Below, piece by piece: positions 15,052-20,449 of a stretch of DNA of 20,449 bases. Made by a program: the position numbers and the translations under genes. Location: NCBI GenBank assembly GCA_050260275.1, contig JBLNBX010000104.1:1-20449 (forward strand). Reading direction: 5' to 3'. Source of the DNA: DATMXS01 sp050260275 (GTDB taxonomy: Bacteria > Acidobacteriota > Terriglobia > Bryobacterales > Bryobacteraceae). The notes beneath the pieces are model-generated. The model was given only the letters and a program-made list of their open reading frames with translations. It was not told the DNA's origin and searched no databases. Position 1 is the stretch's first letter. Each line of letters opens with the position of its first letter.

Positions 15052-17379
15052 ATGACGGGAGATCTTTTTCTCGCACAGCCGCAGCTCGGGCCCGCCCGCG
15101 ATGCCGGCCTCGAAGCCGCGATCGCCAGATTCGAGGACCTCTGCCGCTCCGGATCGGTAATTCGAGCCATCCGGCGCGAGCCCGCCCGCCCCGGCGAGTT
15201 TGCGGATATCCCCGAAGGCGTGCACGCCGCGCTCCGGACGGCGCTGGAAAAGCAGGGAATCGCCCGCCTCTACAGCCACCAAGCGGAGGCATTCACGCGC
15301 GTGCGGGAGGGCGCAAACGTCGTCGTGGTCACGCCGACGGCGAGCGGGAAGACGCTGTGCTACAACCTGCCAGTGCTGAACCGCCTGCTCGAAGATCCAG
15401 AGGCGCGCGCCATGTACCTGTTTCCGACCAAGGCACTCGCCGAGGACCAGCTTGACGAGCTGAAACACGCCATAGATGGCGCGGGCGGGGCGCTTCGCGC
15501 CTTCACTTACGACGGCGATACGCCGCAGGACGCGCGTAAGGCCATTCGCGAGCGCGCCAACATCGTCCTGACGAACCCGGATATGCTCCACGCGGGCATC
15601 CTGCCGCACCACACGCGCTGGGCCAAGCTGTTCGAGAACCTGCGCTATGTGGTCATCGACGAGCTGCACTCATGCCGCGGCGTGTACGGCAGCCACGTGG
15701 CGAACGTCATGCGGCGGCTGAAGCGCATCTGCGAGTTTTACGGTAGTTCGCCTCAGTTCATCTGCTGCTCAGCCACGATCGCGAACCCGCGCGAGCTGGC
15801 CGAAGCGCTCACCGGCGAGAAGTTCGAGCTGGTGGACCGGAACGGCGCGCCTTCCGGCGAAAAGTATTTCATTCTGTACAACCCGCCGGTTGTCAACCGC
15901 GAGTTGGGTATAAGGCGAAGCTATCTGCACGAGGCGCGCCGGGTGGCGCTGGAGTTTCTCGAGCACGATTTGCAGACCCTCGTCTTCGCGAACAGCCGCC
16001 TGGCCACCGAGGTGCTGACGCGCTACATGAAGGACGCCGCCGGCCCTCGGGGCGAGCGATCCGTGCGCGGCTACCGCGGCGGCTATCTGCCGCGCGAGCG
16101 GCGCGAGATAGAGGGTGAACTCAGGGACGGGCGCATACGCTGCGTCGTGGCGACGAATGCGCTCGAACTGGGCATCGACGTGGGCTCGCTCGATGCCGTT
16201 GTGATGGCCGGATATCCGGGCACAATCGCATCCACGTGGCAGCGCGCCGGCCGCGCCGGGCGCAGGCAGGGCGCCGCGGCCGCTGTGATGGTTGCCTCGA
16301 GCGCGCCGCTGGACCAGTACGTGGTCGAACATCCGGAGTATTTCTTCTCGAGTTCACCCGAGCACGCGTACATCAATCCCGACAATCTCGAGATCGTCAT
16401 CAATCACCTGAAGTGCGCGGCATTCGAACTGCCCATCCGCGACGGGGAGAAGTTCGGCAATCACGATACGGCCTCGCTGTGCGGGTTCCTGAAGGATCTC
16501 GGAGCGCTGCACTACTCCGCCGGCGCCTGGCACTGGACGTCAGATACGTATCCCGCCGACGCTATCAGCCTGCGCTCGATCACAAGCGACAACTTCGTGG
16601 TAGTCGACGTGACCGGCGAGCCGAAGGCGATCGCGGAAGTCGACTTCCCGTCGGCCCTCACAACGCTGCACGAAAAGGCCATTTACCTCCACGAGGCCCG
16701 GCAGTTCCAGGTGGAGCGCTTCGACTACGAAAACCGCAAGGCCTACGTCCGCAGCGTGGATTGCGATTACTTTACCGACGCCATCGACTACACGCAGGTG
16801 AAGCCGCTCGAGGAGTTTGAGAGCGCCGGCATGGGCGGGGCGCGCGCGGTTCACGGCGAGGTCCGCGTAAACCGGCAGATCGTGGGCTTCAAGAAGGTGA
16901 AGTTCTACACGCTGGAGAACGTGGGATCCGGGACGCTGTCGATGCCGGAGCAGGAGATGCACACCACGGCGTTCTGGCTGCATTTTCCGCAGGACTTCCT
17001 GGCGCGCATGCCCGAACTTACGCCCACAGCCCGGCAGAACGGTTTGACCGGGCTCGGCAACGTGCTGCGCACCACCGGCGCGTTCCTGCTGATGTGCGAC
17101 CCGCGCGACCTCGGCTGCTCACTTGGCCAGGACGCCACGGACGGCCTGAAGGCCAGCGAGCCGGACCTGTTCCTGTTCGATTACTACCCCGGCGGAGCCG
17201 GCCAGAGCGCGCCTCTGTTCAACCTGCGCCGCAAACTGCTGGAGCACGCCGCCGCGCTCATCGCCGGCTGCGGTTGCGAAGCGGGATGCCCGAGCTGCGT
17301 CGGGCCTCCCGGAGAGATCGGCGAAGGGGGAAAGGCCGCGGCCGCGCGCATCGTGAAGGAGCTGCTTTCGGGAGCCTAG
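15052..17379 (+). CDS. DEAD/DEAH-box helicase with C-terminal MZB (DUF1998) zinc domain, MrfA-like
   Basis: A 775-residue superfamily 2 helicase of the YprA/MrfA type. Motifs in order: Q-motif-like YSHQ (74-77), Walker A TPTASGKT (94-101), DELH (203-206, motif II), SAT (240-242, motif III), the ATNALELGIDVG block (from about 367) and QRAGRAGRR (from 397, motif VI). The C-terminal region ends with four cysteines, C740, C742, C746 and C749, as in the MrfA zinc-binding (MZB) domain. B. subtilis MrfA is a 3'-5' DNA helicase that, with the exonuclease MrfB, repairs mitomycin C damage independently of UvrABC. No MrfB-like gene is adjacent here. A TATACT hexamer at 15025-15030 could be a -10 element but has no clear -35. 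The substrate assignment is by family only. Confidence 0.88.
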   Translation: MTGDLFLAQPQLGPARDAGLEAAIARFEDLCRSGSVIRAIRREPARPGEFADIPEGVHAALRTALEKQGIARLYSHQAEAFTRVREGANVVVVTPTASGKTLCYNLPVLNRLLEDPEARAMYLFPTKALAEDQLDELKHAIDGAGGALRAFTYDGDTPQDARKAIRERANIVLTNPDMLHAGILPHHTRWAKLFENLRYVVIDELHSCRGVYGSHVANVMRRLKRICEFYGSSPQFICCSATIANPRELAEALTGEKFELVDRNGAPSGEKYFILYNPPVVNRELGIRRSYLHEARRVALEFLEHDLQTLVFANSRLATEVLTRYMKDAAGPRGERSVRGYRGGYLPRERREIEGELRDGRIRCVVATNALELGIDVGSLDAVVMAGYPGTIASTWQRAGRAGRRQGAAAAVMVASSAPLDQYVVEHPEYFFSSSPEHAYINPDNLEIVINHLKCAAFELPIRDGEKFGNHDTASLCGFLKDLGALHYSAGAWHWTSDTYPADAISLRSITSDNFVVVDVTGEPKAIAEVDFPSALTTLHEKAIYLHEARQFQVERFDYENRKAYVRSVDCDYFTDAIDYTQVKPLEEFESAGMGGARAVHGEVRVNRQIVGFKKVKFYTLENVGSGTLSMPEQEMHTTAFWLHFPQDFLARMPELTPTARQNGLTGLGNVLRTTGAFLLMCDPRDLGCSLGQDATDGLKASEPDLFLFDYYPGGAGQSAPLFNLRRKLLEHAAALIAGCGCEAGCPSCVGPPGEIGEGGKAAAARIVKELLSGA

Positions 17380-17469
17380 GCCCGGCGCGCGGAATGCCGG
17401 CGGCGGAGAGGCATGCAAAACACCCTCGTGCCGGGGCGTTCGCCGGCAGGGCCTTGGTAAAGTGGGCGT

Positions 17470-18597
17470 GTGAGGATCGGGATAACCTGCTATCCAACGT
17501 ACGGCGGCAGCGGCATTGTCGCAACCGAGCTGGGATTGGAGCTCGCCAATCGCGGCCACGAGGTGCACTTCATCTCCTACGCCAACCCGATCCGTCTGGA
17601 TCCAGGCATTCCTCGCATACACTACCACGAGGTCGAAGTCACTACTTACCCGCTGTTTCAGTACCCGCCCTATTGTCTCGCGCTCGCTTCGCGCATGCAG
17701 GAGGTGGCGCTGCACCAGAAGCTGGACGTGCTGCACGTCCACTACGCAATTCCGCACTCCATCTCCGCGCTGCTCGCGCAGCAGATGATGGCGAGCTCCG
17801 GACGGCGGCTGCCGTTCATCACGACACTGCACGGCACGGATATCACGCTGGTCGGCGGCGACCGGTCGTACTTTCCGATTACGAAGTTCTCGATCGAGCA
17901 ATCCGACGGAGTAACCGCGATAAGCGACTACCTGCGGGCGCGCACACAGGACTTTTTTGGCATAACCCGAGGTATTCGCGTCATCAAGAACTTCGTTAAC
18001 TGCGAGATCTACCAGCCCGATTTTCCAGGCCGTGCGAAAGATGAGACCCTTGGGCCGCGCGGCGTCAAGCGCCTGATCCACGTTTCCAATTTCCGGCCCG
18101 TCAAGCGCGTCATCGATTGCCTGCGGATATTGAAAGAGGTCCTGAAGAGGACCCCCGCGCACCTAGTGATGGTCGGCGACGGTCCGGATCGGGGGCCGGC
18201 CGAGAACGCCGCCTGTGAGATGGGCCTGGAAAAGAACGTGACGTTTCTCGGGAAGCAGGCGCACGTCGAGCGCATTCTGCCGCTGGCTCACGTTCTGCTG
18301 CTGCCGAGCGAACTGGAGTCGTTCGGCCTTGTGGCGCTCGAGGGCATGGCCTGCGGCGTGCCGCCTGTGGCGACCCGCGTGGGCGGCCTCCCGGAGTTGG
18401 TGACTGAAGGAGTGGACGGGTACCTCGAGGCGGTCGGCGACATCGAGGCGCACGCTGAGCGCGTCTGCGAGTTACTGCTGGACGAGGATAGGTTCCGCGC
18501 CATGGCCGCAGCCGCACGCCACACTGCGGAAACGCGTTTCTGTACCGAGCTTATCATCCCCCAGTACGAGCAGTACTACACCCAGATTCGGGGGTAG
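17470..18597 (+). CDS. bshA: N-acetyl-alpha-D-glucosaminyl L-malate synthase BshA
   Basis: A 375-residue GT4-family, GT-B fold glycosyltransferase. The N-terminus MRIGITCYPTYGGSGIVATE, the HVHYAIPHS segment, TLHGTDITLVG and VIKNFVN are diagnostic of BshA and set it apart from generic GT4 enzymes. The nucleotide-sugar site carries the EX7E motif, E283 to E291, in ELESFGLVALEG, followed by ACGVPPVATRVGGLPE. BshA joins UDP-GlcNAc and L-malate in the first step of bacillithiol synthesis. The later enzymes BshB (deacetylase) and BshC (cysteine ligase) are not in the window. Start is GTG, chosen because it fits the conserved N-terminus; the ribosome-binding site is weak. It lies 90 bp after the helicase gene; co-transcription is possible but unproven. 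Confidence 0.9.
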   Translation: MRIGITCYPTYGGSGIVATELGLELANRGHEVHFISYANPIRLDPGIPRIHYHEVEVTTYPLFQYPPYCLALASRMQEVALHQKLDVLHVHYAIPHSISALLAQQMMASSGRRLPFITTLHGTDITLVGGDRSYFPITKFSIEQSDGVTAISDYLRARTQDFFGITRGIRVIKNFVNCEIYQPDFPGRAKDETLGPRGVKRLIHVSNFRPVKRVIDCLRILKEVLKRTPAHLVMVGDGPDRGPAENAACEMGLEKNVTFLGKQAHVERILPLAHVLLLPSELESFGLVALEGMACGVPPVATRVGGLPELVTEGVDGYLEAVGDIEAHAERVCELLLDEDRFRAMAAAARHTAETRFCTELIIPQYEQYYTQIRG

Positions 18598-18705
18598 CAA
18601 CAACCCGCGCATGCGGCTACAAAAATTTCCCGAACCGGGAGCAGACCGCCTTCGTATATCGAAAGTGAACCGGCTGGACGGTATAGGCCTACGATAGAGA
18701 CTCTA

Positions 18706-18735
18706 TTGACTGCTGTACCGACCAGTCGGTACACT
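18706..18735 (+). promoter_or_regulatory. tetR-tolC promoter with embedded TetR-type operator palindrome
   Basis: TTGACT (18706-18711) and TACACT (18730-18735) form a -35/-10 pair with an 18 bp spacer. A 20 bp inverted repeat, TGTACCGAC (18714-18722) and GTCGGTACA (18725-18733) around a CA centre, fills the spacer and runs into the -10 box. Nine perfect base pairs per arm is well beyond what chance would give at this position. It lies 23 bp upstream of the tetR ATG, exactly where a TetR dimer would block RNA polymerase, so autorepression of the tetR-tolC operon is the natural reading. Confidence 0.75.
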
Positions 18736-18756
18736 TTGGCAGAGTTCATTCCCGAC

Positions 18757-19353
18757 ATGAGCGGAGCCAAGGATAGGATTCTCGACGCCGCGGAAGCTAT
18801 CGTGCTCCGGGATGGAGTTGCCCACCTGACGCTGGACGCGGTGGCGCAGGAGTGCCAGATCTCCAAAGGCGGCCTGCTCTATCACTTTCCGAGCAAGGAC
18901 GATCTCATCCGGGGCATGATCGACCGGCTGTACCGGCACTACGAGGCCGAGGTGGCGCGCCAGGAGGCGCTGGATCCGAATCCGGTGGGGCGGCGGTTGC
19001 GGGCGATGATAAACACCAGCTTTCCGAAAGAGCCATGCAATGAGATGCGAGTCCGCGTCGAACGCGTCGCAGCCTGCCTCATCGCCGCAGTGGCTACCAA
19101 CCCGGCCCTGCTCGAATCGGTGAGGGAATCGTCCAAGCGGATGGAGGAAGCGCTGCTGGACGACGGCACGGACCCGATCATGGCGATGATCATCCACCTG
19201 GCTACGGACGGAATCTGGATGTCCAGCCTGTTCGGGGTACCGCACCCGTCCGGAGAGCTGCGAGAGAAGGTCCTGAACCGATTGCGCGAGATGACTACGG
19301 AGTACCCGGCCCCGCCCGCGGCAGCGGCGGCCGAATCAGGGGTAAATGAATGA
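18757..19353 (+). CDS. TetR/AcrR family transcriptional regulator
   Basis: A 198-residue repressor. Residues 5-55 form the TetR DNA-binding domain: DRILDAAEAIVLRDG, then LTLDAVAQECQISKGGLLYHF (helix-turn-helix, about 25-44), then the typical PSKDDL turn. The remainder is the helical ligand-binding and dimerisation domain; residues 181-198 are a Pro/Ala-rich tail. I chose ATG 18757. An upstream in-frame TTG at 18706 is the -35 element of the promoter and would put the operator inside the coding region. The stop codon overlaps the ATG of the tolC-type gene (ATGA), so both are made from one transcript, which the operator upstream probably represses. The inducing ligand is unknown, likely a compound exported by the linked pump. 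Confidence 0.9.
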   Translation: MSGAKDRILDAAEAIVLRDGVAHLTLDAVAQECQISKGGLLYHFPSKDDLIRGMIDRLYRHYEAEVARQEALDPNPVGRRLRAMINTSFPKEPCNEMRVRVERVAACLIAAVATNPALLESVRESSKRMEEALLDDGTDPIMAMIIHLATDGIWMSSLFGVPHPSGELREKVLNRLREMTTEYPAPPAAAAAESGVNE

Positions 19354-20449
19354 AACGCCTCAGCTTTACGATCTTTCTGCTGTCCGCCGGCGCTGTGTGC
19401 GGCTGGGCCCAGGAATCCAACACGGTAACACTTGAGGAGGCGGTGCGGATCGCGCTGGAGCGCCATCCGGATATCGGGAAAGCCCAGGCCGCGGCTGACG
19501 TTCTCAAGGGCAAAGTCCGCGAGGTGCGGGCACAAGCGCTGCCGCAGGTGACGATCAGCGGCGGCGCCTCGCGCATGCGCGACCCCTCGTTCCTCAACTC
19601 CTCGAGCCTCGACAAGTTTCCGAAGGAACTGCTCGACGTGATGGACCCGGTGGGTTCGAACATCTTCATGTACAGCATCGGCGTCACGCAGCCGCTGTAT
19701 ACTGCGGGGCGGATCGGCACGGCGCTGCGGCTGGCCTCGGTGGAAGCAGAGGGCTCGCTGGCCGACATCGACCGCGCGGAGCAGGACCTTGCGCTCGAGG
19801 TCGTCAAGGCCTACTACGGGCTGCTGTGGGCGGAACGCGCCCGCGATAACGTCCTCGAGACGCAGGAACAGCGCCGCCAGCACGCCGATATGGCGCGAAC
19901 GCTGTACCAGAATGGCGTAGCCACCGAAGTGGACGTCCTGCGTTCAGAGGTGGCTGTCGCCAACGGCCAGCCAGACGTGGTGCGGGCTGAGAACGCCGTC
20001 CGGCAGGCGCGCGCGCTGCTCAACTACTACCTCGCGAGGCCGATGGACACGCCCACGCAGGTGGCCGGAACGTTCCGGGATGATGCCTGGGACGATTTGA
20101 GCGTGGAGTCGCTGATGAGCGACGCGATTCGCAACCGGCCGGAGCTGGCGCGTCTGAGAATCGCCGAGCAATCGGCCGCGGCCCAGCTTGATCTGGCGAA
20201 AGCAGAGAGCCGTTTCCGGGCTGATTTCAACACCGAGTACGGAATCATGTCGCGCCTCCCGGAGAACCTGTTCAACAAGAAGTTCGTCCGGTGGAGCTTT
20301 GGCGCGAACTTCACCTTGCCCGTCTTTGACGGTTTCAAGCGCAGCGGCCTCGTGGAGCAGGCGGTAGCGAACCAGAGGGCCGCGCGGCTAGAGCGCGAAA
20401 AAGTGGAGCAGCAGGTGCGGCTGGCCATCCAGCAGTGCGTGGATGAACT
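19350..20449 (+). CDS. TolC-family outer membrane efflux protein, 5' part
   Basis: The frame starts at ATG 19350, overlapping the tetR stop, and remains open to the right edge (366 codons visible). Residues 1 to about 20 are a signal peptide (MKRLSFTIFLLSAGAVCGWA, then Q). The mature part starts with VTLEEAVRIALERHPDIGKAQA, the hallmark of outer membrane efflux proteins, followed by a strand-rich part with VTQPLYTAGRIG, then long helices containing VVKAYYGLLWAE and LYQNGVATEVDVLRSEVAVAN, as in the TolC periplasmic barrel. The second internal repeat begins near residue 250. TolC trimers form the exit duct of RND, ABC or MFS pumps. Membrane fusion and pump genes are expected just beyond the edge. 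Roughly 80-100 residues are missing. Confidence 0.9.
   Translation, partial: MKRLSFTIFLLSAGAVCGWAQESNTVTLEEAVRIALERHPDIGKAQAAADVLKGKVREVRAQALPQVTISGGASRMRDPSFLNSSSLDKFPKELLDVMDPVGSNIFMYSIGVTQPLYTAGRIGTALRLASVEAEGSLADIDRAEQDLALEVVKAYYGLLWAERARDNVLETQEQRRQHADMARTLYQNGVATEVDVLRSEVAVANGQPDVVRAENAVRQARALLNYYLARPMDTPTQVAGTFRDDAWDDLSVESLMSDAIRNRPELARLRIAEQSAAAQLDLAKAESRFRADFNTEYGIMSRLPENLFNKKFVRWSFGANFTLPVFDGFKRSGLVEQAVANQRAARLEREKVEQQVRLAIQQCVDE

Noticed and set aside
17380..17469. Hairpin TGCCGG...CCGGCA between the helicase and bshA as a terminator
   Set aside because: Short stem, no U-tract, and such GC-rich inverted repeats are common by chance here; read-through into bshA remains possible.
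18605..18640. Small hairpins after bshA (CCGC-GCAT-GCGG and TCCCG-AAC-CGGGA) considered as a terminator
   Set aside because: Stems are only 4-5 bp and no T-run follows on the plus strand. On the minus strand a T-run is present, but there is no gene upstream to terminate.
18706..18756. Upstream TTG start for the TetR gene, adding 17 residues
   Set aside because: The TTG is part of the -35 box TTGACT and the added codons are the operator palindrome. The family-typical N-terminus begins at ATG 18757.
1..20449. Search for CRISPR arrays, tRNA genes, insertion sequences or phage genes
   Set aside because: By reading I found no regularly spaced repeats, no tRNA-like cloverleaf, no transposase or integrase frame, and no change in coding style that would mark an island.

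Overview
This 20.4 kb window is GC-rich, densely coded bacterial chromosome from a diderm (Gram-negative-type) organism. BamA, an OmpH/Skp chaperone and a TolC-type efflux channel show the outer membrane. A GT21-type sugar transferase resembling hopanoid HpnI, an M16 peptidase pair, a PGPGW membrane protein, BshA and a deoxyhypusine-synthase-like protein together suggest Acidobacteriota, perhaps the Bryobacterales/Solibacter group. That placement is an inference from gene content and protein style; no rRNA or other phylogenetic marker gene was used. I see no insertion sequence, phage, CRISPR, tRNA or rRNA. Every gap between genes is under 200 bp.

Layout. (1) Plus strand, 2-4045: the 3' end of a ceramide-glucosyltransferase/HpnI-like gene, then a likely three-gene unit of a catalytic M16 zinc peptidase, an ATGA-overlapping M16 partner without the zinc site, and a Nudix ADP-ribose pyrophosphatase. 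(2) A convergent gap at 4046-4149 holds a large GC-rich nested hairpin. (3) Minus strand, 11266 down to 4150: a six-gene run of DHS-like protein, CPBP intramembrane protease, mtnA, a small membrane protein, bamA and ompH/skp. The first three are tightly packed, with an ATGA overlap and a 7 nt gap. (4) Minus strand, 14475 down to 11405: a PGPGW membrane protein followed by uvrA. (5) Plus strand, 14649 to the end: a PilZ protein, an MrfA-type DEAH helicase with a C-terminal zinc site, bshA, and a TetR regulator overlapping a TolC-type channel that runs off the right edge.

Functional themes. BamA and Skp/OmpH form the outer-membrane protein assembly module, and TolC would be a client. UvrA and the MrfA-like helicase give two DNA-repair functions within 4 kb. 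BshA points to bacillithiol-type thiol chemistry. The TetR-TolC pair looks like the start of an efflux operon whose pump genes should lie to the right; a 20 bp palindrome sits between the -35 and -10 elements of its promoter and implies autorepression. MtnA recycles the methylthioadenosine that spermidine synthesis releases. It sits two genes below a protein with the deoxyhypusine synthase fold whose catalytic lysine position appears to be lost. This is the least explained part of the window.
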